Assembly: GCA_004332195.1 (NCBI GenBank)
Contig: SJBG01000003.1
Coordinates: 62,001-126,000, forward strand
Length of the DNA stretch: 64,000 bases
Origin: Desulfobulbaceae bacterium
GTDB lineage: Bacteria; Desulfobacterota; Desulfobulbia; Desulfobulbales; Desulfurivibrionaceae
Reading direction: 5' to 3'
The position numbers were made by a program, and so were the translations under genes. How positions within the stretch are numbered: the stretch's first letter is position 1; every line of letters begins with the position of its first letter. Of this stretch, positions 37,478 through 47,554 are shown one piece after another. The notes beneath the pieces were generated by a model that saw only the letters and a list, made by a program, of their open reading frames with translations, was not told where the DNA came from and made no database searches.

Positions 37478-39782
37478 TTTCCGGTAATCCCTCCTCTCGA
37501 TAGCCGCAGTTTTTGTCCGGGCACAACTGCCGCCGCCCATTTTTGCTCTCTTTTTCCAGCAGATATGGGGAATTACAAAGCGGACAGGTTGTTGCGACCG
37601 GTTTGTCCCAAAGGGCGAAGCTGCACTTGGGATAGCGATTGCAACTGTAAAAAACCTTGCCTCGTTTGGAAACCTTTTGCACGATTTCCCCGGGGCAATC
37701 CTTGGTCGGGCAGTGAACTCCGGTGCCGATTGTTTCGACGTTTTTGCAGGTCGGATAGCCTGAGCAAGCGAGAAAGCGGCCAAAACGGCCCTGTTTGTAA
37801 ATCATCGACTTGCCGCATTTGTCACAAGTTTTCCCCGAGTCTTCCGGGGCTTCCCGGGCCAAGGGGTACACCTTGCCTTCTTGGTCGCGCCTGAAATCCT
37901 GGGTGTGTTTACATTCGGGGTAATTTTCGCAGGCCAGAAAATCACCATTGCGGCCCCACTTGATGACCAGTTTACCGGCACATGAAGGACAAGGAAGACC
38001 GGTGGGTACCGCCCGGTGTTTAATCGATTTCATTTCTTCCCGGGCCTGGGCCAGGTTTTGCTGAAAAGGGCCGTAGAAATCCCGTAAAACCTGAACCCAC
38101 TTGCTTTTGCCGGTTTCAATTTGATCTAAATCCTTTTCCAGCGAGGCGGTGAAATCGACATCGATAATCTTGGGAAAATGGGTCACCAGCAGTTCGTTGA
38201 CCACCTTGCCCAGGTCGGTGGGGGTAAATTTGCGCTGTTGCAACCGGACGTACTCTTTATCCTGAATGGTGGAAATAATGGCGGCATAGGTGCTGGGTCG
38301 GCCCACTCCGTTTTCCTCCAGGGCTTTGACCAGGGTGGCCTCGGTGTAGTGAGCTGGCGGTTGGGTAAAATGTTGTTTAGGGGCGATTTCCAGCAGCTTC
38401 AACTCTTGCCCATCTTTAATCGCAGGTAGCAGACAATCATGCGCGGCGCCGTTTTTCGCGGCGCCGTTTTTGGCCTCCCCGTCGTCGTCTTCCGCCTCGA
38501 CGTACAGGGTCATAAAACCGGCAAAACGCATGATGGAACCAGTGGCCTTGAGTTCATGGATGCCGTCTGGTCCGGCGGCGACCCGAATCACGGTCTGGTC
38601 GTAAATGGCCGGGGCCATCTGGCAGGCGACAAAACGTTGCCAGATCAGGGAATAAAGGGCCAGCATGTCGCGGTCCAACTGTTTGGCCAGGCTTTCCGGG
38701 GTCCGGCTGACATCGGTGGGCCGGATTGCCTCGTGGGCATCCTGGGCCCCCTTGCCGGTTTTGTAATGCACTGGCTTGGCCGGCAGATAATTAGGACCGT
38801 GGGTCTTGCCGATGTAATCCCGGGCCATGGTCAGGGCCTCATCGCTGATGCGGGTGGAGTCGGTTCGCATGTAGGTAATCAGGCCGACCGGGCCTTCCTG
38901 GGGCAAGTCGATCCCCTCGTAAAGCTGTTGGGCCTGAGCCATGGTTTTTTTGGCCGAAAAACGCAGCTTACGGTTGGCGTCCATTTGCATGGTGCTGGTG
39001 ATAAAGGGCGGACTGGGGCGGCGCAGTTTTTGTTTTTTCTCAACCCTGCTGACCCGTAATGCCGCCCCTTTAATTTCCTCAACCAACGCTGCGGCCGTTT
39101 GCTCATCGGCGATTTTGAACTTGCGATTGTCGATTTTCCGGCCCTTGATCTGCTCCAGCCGGGCGGCAAACGGTGGCGGCAGCTCCCCGGCCAGCTTGGT
39201 GTTGATCGACCAGTATTCCTCTGCAACAAAAGCTTCAATCTCTTGTTCCCGCGCGCAGATCATCCGCACCGCCACCGATTGCACCCGGCCGGCGCTTAGT
39301 CCTCGGCGCACCTTATCCCACAGTAGGGGGGAAATCTGATAACCCACCAGGCGGTCGAGTATCCGACGGGCCTGTTGGGCCTCAAAAAGATGAAGGTCAA
39401 GCTCCCCGGCCCGGGCCAGAGCCGCCAGCACCGCCTTTTTGGTCAGCTCATGGAAGAGTGCTCGCCGGATGGGTTTTTCCAGGGTTTTCAGGGATTCTGC
39501 AAGATGAAAAGCGATGGCTTCTCCTTCGCGGTCGGGGTCGGGCGCCAGATATATTTGCTCCGCCGCTTTAGCGGCTTCTCGCAGCTCGCTGATGATCTTG
39601 GTTTTGCCTTTGATGACCACATACTGGGGGGCGAAGTCCTGATCGATATCAACCCCCAGGGTTTTTAGCGGCAAGTCGCGAACATGACCGATCGAGGCTT
39701 TGACTGCGTAGTTTTTGCCGAGATACTTTTGCAGGGTTCGGGCCTTGGCTGGTGATTCAACAATAATCAGTGATTTTCCCAT
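37467..39782 (-). CDS. topA: DNA topoisomerase I
   Basis: This type IA topoisomerase relaxes negative supercoils. It has 771 residues: a TOPRIM domain (MGKSLIIVESPAKARTLQKY, PDPDREGEAIAFHL), the catalytic tyrosine in GLITYMRTDSTRIS near residue 300, and a C-terminal tail of four zinc-ribbon repeats (for example CPSCAGKLVIKWG and CDKCGKSMIYKQG). A short direct repeat (KNGAAKNGAA, near 440) lies inside the core. The start at 39782 matches the family; an in-frame upstream start is rejected. It lies downstream of dprA with a hairpin in its leader. Confidence 0.96.
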   Translation of the reverse strand: MGKSLIIVESPAKARTLQKYLGKNYAVKASIGHVRDLPLKTLGVDIDQDFAPQYVVIKGKTKIISELREAAKAAEQIYLAPDPDREGEAIAFHLAESLKTLEKPIRRALFHELTKKAVLAALARAGELDLHLFEAQQARRILDRLVGYQISPLLWDKVRRGLSAGRVQSVAVRMICAREQEIEAFVAEEYWSINTKLAGELPPPFAARLEQIKGRKIDNRKFKIADEQTAAALVEEIKGAALRVSRVEKKQKLRRPSPPFITSTMQMDANRKLRFSAKKTMAQAQQLYEGIDLPQEGPVGLITYMRTDSTRISDEALTMARDYIGKTHGPNYLPAKPVHYKTGKGAQDAHEAIRPTDVSRTPESLAKQLDRDMLALYSLIWQRFVACQMAPAIYDQTVIRVAAGPDGIHELKATGSIMRFAGFMTLYVEAEDDDGEAKNGAAKNGAAHDCLLPAIKDGQELKLLEIAPKQHFTQPPAHYTEATLVKALEENGVGRPSTYAAIISTIQDKEYVRLQQRKFTPTDLGKVVNELLVTHFPKIIDVDFTASLEKDLDQIETGKSKWVQVLRDFYGPFQQNLAQAREEMKSIKHRAVPTGLPCPSCAGKLVIKWGRNGDFLACENYPECKHTQDFRRDQEGKVYPLAREAPEDSGKTCDKCGKSMIYKQGRFGRFLACSGYPTCKNVETIGTGVHCPTKDCPGEIVQKVSKRGKVFYSCNRYPKCSFALWDKPVATTCPLCNSPYLLEKESKNGRRQLCPDKNCGYREEGLPENET

Positions 39783-39806
39783 GAATTCCGTTCTTTTTTG
39801 ATTGCA

Positions 39807-39830
39807 GGGGTGGCATCTAACGACCACCCC
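39807..39830. promoter_or_regulatory. Hairpin in the topA leader
   Basis: GGGGTGG (39807-39813) pairs with CCACCCC (39824-39830), with a 10-base loop. On the plus strand it is followed by GATTTTTT, like an intrinsic terminator. On the minus strand, in which topA is read, it lies 25 bp before the start codon without a T-run. It may act on antisense transcription or as a leader structure. The rest of 39831-39956 shows nothing clear. Confidence 0.45.
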
Positions 39831-39956
39831 GATTTTTTATCAAGAGGAAGGCAAATAACCGCTCTCTCCCTTTAACGGTTAATTGCGAGTAAGTGAAGCG
39901 TTGTTTTCCTACAAAAGGAAGTCGTTTCGCTCCGTCTAGTACATGAAAGCACCAGG

Positions 39957-41168
39957 CTACTGGCGGCGGTATTTGGGTCCCGGCTCTGATTCTACCAAAC
40001 CCAGCAGCTCTAGTTCCAGCAGGACCGCGTTGACCTGATGGGTCGGCAATTGGCTGTGGGCGATAATTTCCTCGATGGCCTTGGGGTAATGGTCAAGCAC
40101 GGCCAGGATGGCGGCGATCTCGGGGTTGCTCGTTGTTGCCGGGCAGTCCTGATCCCCGTTTATCGTTGCCGTTTGCCCCTCCCGGCCCGTACTTCCCTTG
40201 ATTAAATCAGTTCCCGTCGCCCCGTTGCCCGCGAAAGCCGCCACGCCCGCGGTTTTCGTGGGACTCACCAGGGTCGCCAGGGGGCTGATAGCCAACTCTT
40301 GCAAAACATCCTCGGCCCGATGGACCAGCTTGGCCCCTTCCTGAATCAGGCGATGGCAGCCTTCGCTTTTATTGCTGTCGGTCCGACCCGGCACCGCGAA
40401 CACCTCTCTTCCGTGTTCCAAGGCCATTTTGGCGGTGATCAGCGAACCGCTGCGTCGGGCCGCCTCGATCACCACGGTGCCGACGGCAATGCCACTGATG
40501 ATGCGGTTGCGGGCTGGAAAACGGAAGGGTTCGGGCTTGGTTCCCAGGGAGTATTCGCTCAAGAGCATACCGGTTGTGGCAATCATTGCAAAAAGTTTTT
40601 TGTTCTGGGGAGGATAAACGACATCCAGCCCACAGCCCATCACGGCCACCGTTTTGCCGCCCGTCGCCGCCAAAGCCCCTTGGTGGGCGGACTCATCAAT
40701 TCCGCAGGCCCCGCCGCTGATGATGGTGATGCCGCCCGCCGCCAAATCAGAAGCCAGCCGGGCAGCTATTTTACGGCCGTAACTGGTGGCCGCTCGGGCC
40801 CCGACGACGGCCACCATTGGCTGTTGCAATACCGTTAAATCGCCGAGTCCATAGAGGATCAACGGCGGGTCGCTGATTTCCCGCAGTAGTGTTGGATAAA
40901 AGGGATGGTCCGGGGTCAGGCAGTGATGGTGGCTGGCCCGGATTTTACTCAACTCCTGCCGGGCTGTCGGTAGAGCCGCGCGTTTGACTAAGGCCCGGGC
41001 AATTTCCGGGCGCAGACCCCGGACCTCAAGGTTTGCGAGTTCGGCGGCGAAAAGGGCCTCGATATCATTAAAAAAGGCCCGCAGCAGGCGATTGGCGCCG
41101 ATCAGGCCCAGGCCGGGAGTATGGGCCAGAGTCAGCCAGTGCAGGAGGCGCTTATCGTCATCATTCAT
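39957..41168 (-). CDS. dprA: DNA processing protein DprA
   Basis: DprA binds incoming single-stranded DNA and loads RecA during natural transformation. The Rossmann-like core is conserved: [62 protein letters not shown] and [21 protein letters not shown]-terminal winged helix ([20 protein letters not shown]) follows. A low-complexity insertion of about 45 residues separates them (about 301-344). Length is 403 residues from the ATG at 41168, overlapping the rpoD stop by 8 bp (41174 is an alternative). It is part of the tightly packed dnaG-rpoD-dprA run. Confidence 0.95.
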   Translation of the reverse strand: MNDDDKRLLHWLTLAHTPGLGLIGANRLLRAFFNDIEALFAAELANLEVRGLRPEIARALVKRAALPTARQELSKIRASHHHCLTPDHPFYPTLLREISDPPLILYGLGDLTVLQQPMVAVVGARAATSYGRKIAARLASDLAAGGITIISGGACGIDESAHQGALAATGGKTVAVMGCGLDVVYPPQNKKLFAMIATTGMLLSEYSLGTKPEPFRFPARNRIISGIAVGTVVIEAARRSGSLITAKMALEHGREVFAVPGRTDSNKSEGCHRLIQEGAKLVHRAEDVLQELAISPLATLVSPTKTAGVAAFAGNGATGTDLIKGSTGREGQTATINGDQDCPATTSNPEIAAILAVLDHYPKAIEEIIAHSQLPTHQVNAVLLELELLGLVESEPGPKYRRQ

Positions 41169-42906
41169 CGTCATAAAAGGGCGCGAGCAGATTTTTTCTG
41201 GTGGGGTGTTTGAGCTTTTGCAGAGCCTTAGCTTCAATTTGCCGAATACGTTCGCGGGTGACGGAAAAATTTGTCCCCACCTCCTCCAAGGTCAGATCGG
41301 TGGCGACGTCGATGCCAAAACGCAGACGGAGCACCATCTCTTCCCGGGGGCTCAAAGTTTTCAATACTTGACGGAGTTTGGTCCGCAGGTTTTCGTAAAC
41401 AGTTGCCTTATCCGGGGCGATACAATTGGGGTCTTCAATAAAATCGGCCAGAAAACTTTCCTCGCCGCTGCCCATCGGGGTATCCAGCGACAATGGCTCC
41501 TTAGCGATTTTTAAAATATTTTTAACTTTTTCACCGTCCACCCCAAGATGGCCGGCCATTTCTTCGGGACTCGGATCCCGGCCGTATTGACGTTGATATT
41601 CCTTAGCCCCCTTGATCATGCGGTTGACGCTATCGATCATGTGTACCGGGACCCGAATGGTCCGGCCTTGGTCAGTAACGGCCCGGGTCACCGCCTGGCG
41701 AATCCACCAGGTGGCATAGGTGCTGAACTTGTAACCTCGGCGGTATTCAAATTTTTCCACCGCCCGCATCAGGCCGATATTGCCTTCCTGGATCAGGTCG
41801 AGCAGTTGCAGCCCGCGACCGGCGTACCTTTTGGCCACGCTGACCACCAGGCGCAAGTTGGCCTGGATCAGTCGGCTCTTGGCCTCGAAACTGATGCTTT
41901 CGCCCTGTTCGGCCTGCTTGAGCAAGGCCTGCACTGCTTCACGGTCGATGCCGTGCTTTTCCGGGCTGCGGAGGCATCGGGCCTGATGATTATCCGGGGA
42001 TAACTTGGCGCTTGCCCCGCTTGGTAACTGGTTGCCCCACTCGTTGGCCAGGGCCTTGTCCAGGTCGCGCAGTTTGTCGCTCATCGCCTGGAGATGTTTG
42101 GCGCTGAAACGATGTTCGGCAAAAAGCGCGCTCTGGGCTCGGCTGTTGCGGTTGATCCGGGCCTTGATGGTCTGCCGCTCATCGGGCAAATCTCCCGATT
42201 GCATGAGATCCCGGAATAATTCGGCACTTTCGTTGGCTAGCCTTACGCTCTCGTCGACCTGTAAAAAAAAACGTTCCCGAAGATGATTGGCGGCATCTAG
42301 ATCGAGTTGTTCCTGGCCCCGCAAAATGTCGGTGATCTGCCGTTTTCTTTTGCGTATTTTGGCGGAAAAACTAGCAAGATATGAGATGGTTGAGGGGGAT
42401 TTGAGTAGAGCATTCTGGAGTAAGCGCTCACCTTTTTCAATCTCCTTGGCCACGGCGATTTCTTGTTCCCGCGAGAGCAGGGCGACGGCCCCCAGTTCCT
42501 GGAGGTAAACTTTGATTGGATCAACTTGATCGATGGCTGATTCCCCCGGCCAGGAATAGGGGTCGTCGTCGTTGTAATGCGAGCTATCACTGGCGGCATC
42601 GCTACCACTACCGCTATCGGCAGCGCTATCACTATCGTTATGGTGGCCGACTGCTTCTCCGGTTGCGGCCGACAAAGCGCTATCGTCGTCTTGCTGATGG
42701 TTGGGGGCGCTATTTAGGTGGGTAGAGATATCTTTGTTGTTTGCTGCCGGCAACCAGTCGTGGTCCTTGCTCAAATCAGCACTAACCCTGACCTGGTCGA
42801 AATTGCCGATAAGTCGACGGCTGGGTTTCAGGCCGGCATTTTTTTTGCCGACCTTAGCCGGGGCCCTGCCACTGTCACTTCCGCTTTTGTTTCCTGGGTT
42901 GGTCAT
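41161..42906 (-). CDS. rpoD: RNA polymerase primary sigma factor (sigma-70)
   Basis: This housekeeping sigma factor of 581 residues has region 1.2 ([14 protein letters not shown]), region 2 ([56 protein letters not shown]), region 3 and region 4 ([20 protein letters not shown]). The N-terminal region 1.1 is replaced by a short basic stretch and a Ser/Asp/Ala-rich low-complexity run (residues about 69-115). The start ATG overlaps the dnaG stop by 4 bp, the classical dnaG-rpoD arrangement. Confidence 0.96.
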   Translation of the reverse strand: MTNPGNKSGSDSGRAPAKVGKKNAGLKPSRRLIGNFDQVRVSADLSKDHDWLPAANNKDISTHLNSAPNHQQDDDSALSAATGEAVGHHNDSDSAADSGSGSDAASDSSHYNDDDPYSWPGESAIDQVDPIKVYLQELGAVALLSREQEIAVAKEIEKGERLLQNALLKSPSTISYLASFSAKIRKRKRQITDILRGQEQLDLDAANHLRERFFLQVDESVRLANESAELFRDLMQSGDLPDERQTIKARINRNSRAQSALFAEHRFSAKHLQAMSDKLRDLDKALANEWGNQLPSGASAKLSPDNHQARCLRSPEKHGIDREAVQALLKQAEQGESISFEAKSRLIQANLRLVVSVAKRYAGRGLQLLDLIQEGNIGLMRAVEKFEYRRGYKFSTYATWWIRQAVTRAVTDQGRTIRVPVHMIDSVNRMIKGAKEYQRQYGRDPSPEEMAGHLGVDGEKVKNILKIAKEPLSLDTPMGSGEESFLADFIEDPNCIAPDKATVYENLRTKLRQVLKTLSPREEMVLRLRFGIDVATDLTLEEVGTNFSVTRERIRQIEAKALQKLKHPTRKNLLAPFYDDE

Positions 42907-44825
42907 ATCTGGCGCTCTTGTTTTTGTTTCATCAAAGTCATCAACCGCTGCTGATCGCCGCCTTGGTAGGCGACGTTGATCTCCCGATTGAGCAGATCGG
43001 CCGATTTTTTCCGTTGGTGGCGACGGAGCCAGGCGATAAGTTGCCGGGCGCTCTCCTCCCGGTATTGTTCCGGGTAGATGGAGTCGCTGCTGATGAGCAA
43101 ACGGGCAACCAGGGACTTGAGGCGATCATCGGCGTGGTGGAGCAGGTTTTCCGGCGCCTGAATGAAGTCAACCTCACTGGCGTTCAACCGAGTCAGCAAG
43201 TTCATCAGGGCTTGGGCGGCGGGGGTGGTTATGAAATCCTGCAGGTCGGCGGCGATAAATTCCGCCAAATAGGAGCCATTAAGAAAAAGAAAGGTGAGCA
43301 GTTTTTCTTCGTTGGCTGTCAGCTTAAGACTTTTTTCAGGGGGCGCAGTTGCGGACGGCCGACGCTGAGGTTGCGGGCGATGAGCGATGCTGTAGCAGAA
43401 CTGTTCAGCGGAAATCCCCAGTTTTTCGCTGAAGTGCGCGATAAAGCGGGTGCGTAAAAGCAACTGGTCGTCAAGCGCGTGGATAATGGGGGTTAGCTCG
43501 GCGATGATCCGGTTTTTACCGTCCACTCCCAAGCCGTGCTGTTCGGCCAGTTTGGCAAAGGCGAACTCCGGCAGGGACTGGGCTAAAGCCACCAATTCAT
43601 CGATACCCCGGCGACCGTAGGCCCGGATCAGGCTGTCGGGATCGTGCGTATCCGGCAGAATCGCCACCCGCCCCGTCAGCTTGGCGGCCAAGAACCGGGG
43701 GATGGTCCCCATGGCGGCCCTGAGACCGGCGGCGTCGCCGTCAAATAGTAACACCACCTCATCGACGTAGCCCCGAAGAATGCGGAGTTGGTCGGTACTC
43801 AGCGCAGTGCCCAGGGGCGCGACCACCTCGACAACCCCCCGACTCGCTAAAGCCAGGAGGTCGAAATTGCCCTCCACCACCAGGCATTTTTTGGCCTTGC
43901 GGATGAATTCCCGGTGCTGGTACAAGCCGAAAAGGGTGCGGCTCTTGTTAAAAACCGGGGTCTCCGGGGTGTTGAGGTATTTGGGGGTCCCTTCCCCCAG
44001 AATACGACCGCCAAAGCCAGATATCCGCCCGGTCAGGTCGATAATGGGGAACATAATCCGATGGCGGAAGCGGTCGTAATAGCCTCGGGTCGTGATTGCC
44101 GATCCCTCGGTTCGGCTTTTGTCCCGGCCTCCTTTTTGGTTTACTCCCTGGTCTGCTCCCCGGCCTGCTCCTTGGCCTACTCCCTGATCTTCTTGATCTC
44201 CCCCCTGGCTTTCTCCCTGGTCTGCGGTTGGCCCCTCGCTTTTTCGGGCGATCAGCAAGCCGGCTTGGGCTACGATTTCCGGGGCAAAACCGGCTTTTTT
44301 GCTGTGGTTAAACAAAAAATCCCAACTTGCCGGGGCGTAACCCAATTGAAACCGTTTGATAATCTCCGGCGGCACCCCCCGGTGGGCGAGGTATTCCCGG
44401 GCCGGACGGGCCGCGGGCGCGTTCAGCAGGTGATGATGATAAAGAGTTGCGGCGTGGGTGTTGATCTGGTAAATCGTCTCCCTTTGGCGAGATTGTTCCC
44501 TTTGCTGGGGGGAGATGGTGTTTTCCGTTAAGGGGATGTGATAGCGCTCGGCTAGTTGCCTCAGGGCTTCAGGGAAGCTAAGCTGGTGATAGCGCATAAG
44601 AAAAGTGAAAACGTCGCCGCCTGCACCGCAGCCAAAGCAGTGAAAACTGTTACGTTCCGGGCTGACCATGAATGAAGGGGTGTTCTCGGCATGGAAGGGG
44701 CACAGGCCCTTGAGATTGGCTCCGGCCCGCTGGAGATTGACATGTTCACCGATGATTTCGCCGATATTCGCCACATCTTTGATGCGGTGAATATTCTCCC
44801 GGCCCGCTGTCTGGTTTGTGCCCAT
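42903..44825 (-). CDS. dnaG: DNA primase
   Basis: DnaG makes RNA primers at the replication fork. It has 640 residues with the N-terminal zinc ribbon ([30 protein letters not shown]), the core motif [12 protein letters not shown], and the TOPRIM domain ([30 protein letters not shown]). The C-terminal helicase-binding part is less conserved. An insertion at about 197-240 ([18 protein letters not shown] and similar) is encoded by a degenerate 12 bp repeat. It is translationally coupled to rpoD by an ATGA overlap. Confidence 0.96.
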   Translation of the reverse strand: MGTNQTAGRENIHRIKDVANIGEIIGEHVNLQRAGANLKGLCPFHAENTPSFMVSPERNSFHCFGCGAGGDVFTFLMRYHQLSFPEALRQLAERYHIPLTENTISPQQREQSRQRETIYQINTHAATLYHHHLLNAPAARPAREYLAHRGVPPEIIKRFQLGYAPASWDFLFNHSKKAGFAPEIVAQAGLLIARKSEGPTADQGESQGGDQEDQGVGQGAGRGADQGVNQKGGRDKSRTEGSAITTRGYYDRFRHRIMFPIIDLTGRISGFGGRILGEGTPKYLNTPETPVFNKSRTLFGLYQHREFIRKAKKCLVVEGNFDLLALASRGVVEVVAPLGTALSTDQLRILRGYVDEVVLLFDGDAAGLRAAMGTIPRFLAAKLTGRVAILPDTHDPDSLIRAYGRRGIDELVALAQSLPEFAFAKLAEQHGLGVDGKNRIIAELTPIIHALDDQLLLRTRFIAHFSEKLGISAEQFCYSIAHRPQPQRRPSATAPPEKSLKLTANEEKLLTFLFLNGSYLAEFIAADLQDFITTPAAQALMNLLTRLNASEVDFIQAPENLLHHADDRLKSLVARLLISSDSIYPEQYREESARQLIAWLRRHQRKKSADLLNREINVAYQGGDQQRLMTLMKQKQERQI

Positions 44826-45079
44826 ACTTTTTTATTCCGCTGTGCCACTGATGAAACCAGCGCAGAATTCAAGGCGCCGTTTACCGGATCCATCCGCGGC
44901 TCCCAAACGTTGCCACTTGGGTGGCTTAGTCAGGCAACCCCGCCGCTCAACCCCGACCGATGATGAGGGTTAAAGGTTACACTGAACCTGGTTCGCCCTT
45001 GCTGTCAAGGGGAAAAAGGCTTTGCCGATACCTATTTGCCTGGGACTCCGGCCGAACATTGGATCATTAGGAGAAAAAC

Positions 45080-46165
45080 ATGACTTTTGCGTCGCTGGTG
45101 ATCGCCCTGTTAAGTTTGTTGATCGGCTTGCTGCTGTTGCTGGGCGGCGGTGAGGCCCTGGTTAGCGGGGCCCGGAGATTGGCCCGGATGAGGGGGATGA
45201 GTCCCCTGCTGATCGGCTTGACCGTGGTGGCTTTTGGTACCTCCATGCCGGAGTTATTCATCAGCATGATCGCCACCTGGCGGGGACACCCGGAGATTAT
45301 GATCGGCAACGTGATTGGCAGTAATGTGGCCAATATCGGACTGATTCTGGCGATCTCAATTTTGCTATTCCCTGTGCGCCTGTCATTTAAGGACGTGGCC
45401 ACGGAGCTGACCATGCTCCATTTGGCTACGGCGGTTTTGTTCGGTCTGGCCTTTTACGGCTTTTTCCCTCGTCCGGTTGGCTGGTTCTTCGTGGGGGCAA
45501 TAGTGGTCTACACCGTTTGGGCATATCGGGTTGCGATCAAAGCCGAACCGCAGGGCGGCGAGGTAGCGGCAACAACCGTTGGAGGTGAAGTTGATGAACC
45601 GGGTGTGGGTCAGCAAACGACGACAGGGGGGAGAGGTGGGACGCCGGACGCAGCTCTGAAAGGGGCAGGGAACGAGATCAAGGCAGTTGAGCCGACGGCG
45701 GATGGTTCGATTGCCAAGGCCCTGTTACTGGTGGGCGGTGGCATCGCCATCCTGATCGGTGGTTCCGAGCTTTTTTTGCGAGGGGCGGTGAGCCTGGCTG
45801 AGACTTTGGGGGTCTCTGAGCTGGTGATTGGCTTGACCATAGTGGCCATCGGCACCTCGCTGCCCGAGCTGGCCACCTGTTTAGTCGCCATTCGCCAGCG
45901 TCAGGGTGCCATACTGGTGGGCAACATCATCGGCAGCAACCTGTTTAACTTGTTGATGGTCATGGGACTCACCGCCGCGATTATCCCTTTCGCTCTGCCG
46001 TCTCAACTGTTGCAACGCGACCTGCCGGTAATGCTCTTTTTCTCCCTACTGATATTGGCCGCCATCAGTTATCGGGGCCGGCTCGGCCGCGGCCTGGGGT
46101 TGTTTATGCTGGCCGCTTATGTCGGCTACCTAGCCATTTTGGCCGGGCAGCCGACGGCGGCTTGA
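45080..46165 (+). CDS. Calcium/sodium antiporter (CaCA family, YrbG-like)
   Basis: This inner-membrane cation exchanger has 361 residues and about ten helices. Two inverted half-repeats each carry the alpha motif: VAFGTSMPELFISMIATWRG with GNVIGSNVANIGL, and VAIGTSLPELATCLVAIRQR with GNIIGSNLFNLLM. The loop joining the halves is longer than usual (about 50 extra Gly/Ala/Glu residues, near 157-207). The start has an AGGAG site. The 254 bp divergent spacer to dnaG holds no other gene. Its stop is 7 bp from that of the convergent sbtA-like gene. Confidence 0.92.
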   Translation: MTFASLVIALLSLLIGLLLLLGGGEALVSGARRLARMRGMSPLLIGLTVVAFGTSMPELFISMIATWRGHPEIMIGNVIGSNVANIGLILAISILLFPVRLSFKDVATELTMLHLATAVLFGLAFYGFFPRPVGWFFVGAIVVYTVWAYRVAIKAEPQGGEVAATTVGGEVDEPGVGQQTTTGGRGGTPDAALKGAGNEIKAVEPTADGSIAKALLLVGGGIAILIGGSELFLRGAVSLAETLGVSELVIGLTIVAIGTSLPELATCLVAIRQRQGAILVGNIIGSNLFNLLMVMGLTAAIIPFALPSQLLQRDLPVMLFFSLLILAAISYRGRLGRGLGLFMLAAYVGYLAILAGQPTAA

Positions 46166-46172
46166 TTACAAG

Positions 46173-47180
46173 TTACAACTCAAACACATATACCCCCAGA
46201 GCAATGAAGAAAGGAATACAGAGCGCAATCGCCACTGTGGTTCCAATTCCGGTTGATGTCCCGATATAGGCCGCTGGATTAGCGCTGGGAATCCCGGCGC
46301 GAAGAGTGGGGGGACCAGAGATGTCAGAGCTTGAAGCCGCGATAACCGCTAGTATTATGACCCCGCCGGGGCTAAGCCCGGCCAGGAGGTGGGCAACATA
46401 ACCTAGCCCGAACCCGGCAAGTCCGTGGACAAATGGCGCCAACAAGGCGTACGCGATGTACCAATGGGCGACTTTGAACAAATCTTTAAGTCGCCAATAA
46501 GCGTCCATACCCAAGGTTAACATCAAGATACAGAGAAAACCCATGAAAAGAGGATCGAAAAATCCTTCATAAATCCTTTCCACGTTGATAAATAATCCCA
46601 ATAACACCCCCAAAAGCAGAATTGAAATCGCAGACCCCTTGATCGTGTCATTAACAATCGCTTTCAGGGCAACTCTTTTCGTGCCCCCGGTATTCTTCTC
46701 GGCGATTGCGATGTTTGCCAGAACAACCGCCAAGAGTAAAGCTGGAGTATCCATAAAGGGGTAGAGCGCTACCACCCATGGCTCAAAGAAAATATCCGCG
46801 TCTTGCAGGGCCACCATCCCGGCGGCTAGAGTAGACCCGCTGACGGCCCCAAACAATCCGGCGGTGGCCAAGGCGTCGTCTTTTTTAATTCCCGGTAGTC
46901 GAGCGAGGGTCTGAGAACCAAAAAAAACAATTCCCATGCCGATAATTACACAAGCAAGAGCCGGAAGTACCATTAACACCAACTCTGCCTCCCGGATGGC
47001 AAGGCCCGCGCTCAGGCCAATCTTCATCAAGAGCATAAACACACAGAATTGATAAATCGAATCTGGAACTCGGAATTTGCTTCCCGCGGCAGCCAGCGCC
47101 GCCCCGGCAAACAAGAAACCCAAGACCGGCGAGGTTAACTGCCTGATAACCCTCTCTAAAAGTTCAAGTAAAAACTCCAT
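46173..47180 (-). CDS. SbtA-like sodium-dependent bicarbonate transporter family permease
   Basis: This 335-residue membrane protein with about ten helices belongs to the SbtA family (high-affinity Na+/bicarbonate symport in cyanobacteria). The diagnostic end motif SSDISGPPTLRAGIPSANPA and AYIGTSTGIGTTVAIAL are present, as is SGSTLAAGMVALQ in the first half. The start has AAGGAGG. No sbtB-type PII gene is adjacent. Bicarbonate as the substrate is inferred; other anions are possible outside cyanobacteria. Confidence 0.88.
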   Translation of the reverse strand: MEFLLELLERVIRQLTSPVLGFLFAGAALAAAGSKFRVPDSIYQFCVFMLLMKIGLSAGLAIREAELVLMVLPALACVIIGMGIVFFGSQTLARLPGIKKDDALATAGLFGAVSGSTLAAGMVALQDADIFFEPWVVALYPFMDTPALLLAVVLANIAIAEKNTGGTKRVALKAIVNDTIKGSAISILLLGVLLGLFINVERIYEGFFDPLFMGFLCILMLTLGMDAYWRLKDLFKVAHWYIAYALLAPFVHGLAGFGLGYVAHLLAGLSPGGVIILAVIAASSSDISGPPTLRAGIPSANPAAYIGTSTGIGTTVAIALCIPFFIALGVYVFEL

Positions 47181-47371
47181 CTGATCCTCCTTTTTCTATC
47201 GTTTTTGTTTTGATTCTACGCCTATTATCGCCCGACAACTATGGCGCCCGGTAATTGATCGATGTGAACCTTACTAAGCACGGTAAAGCAGTTCAAGTGA
47301 TTTTCTGAACTTTGTTGGAAGCAAACAAGCCGTCCTAAGTTTAGCGATGATTTTATCTGGATTTTTGGGTT

Positions 47372-47436
47372 TGTTTTTGGGTTTGTTTTTGAGTAGGATA
47401 ACGGACTTATGCAACCTAAAAACAAACCCAAAAACA
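47372..47436. repeat. 19-bp perfect inverted repeat in a divergent spacer
   Basis: TGTTTTTGGGTTTGTTTTT (47372-47390) is exactly complementary to 47418-47436. The left arm belongs to a short direct repeat TTTTTGGGTTTG that begins near 47362. It lies between the divergent sbtA-like and rdgB genes, so it is not at a gene end. The rest of 47181-47554 shows nothing further. Confidence 0.7.
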
Positions 47437-47554
47437 TTGTCTGGCTCGGCCTGATTGGAATATCCGTTAACAATACCGCGATGTTCAGGCGCAAACGAGC
47501 GTTTTTGTTCGAACGTGAGTCGTGCTGAAAAATAAAAAGCGGAAGGAGAAAAAT

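Noticed and set aside
37478..37783. N-terminal extension of the HDAC-family protein into topA
   Set aside because: These residues have no family match, and the ATG at 37477 has a ribosome-binding site and a typical start.
47225..47494. 89-residue minus-strand frame across the hairpin before rdgB
   Set aside because: Its sequence is the translated inverted repeat, with no ribosome-binding site or family resemblance.
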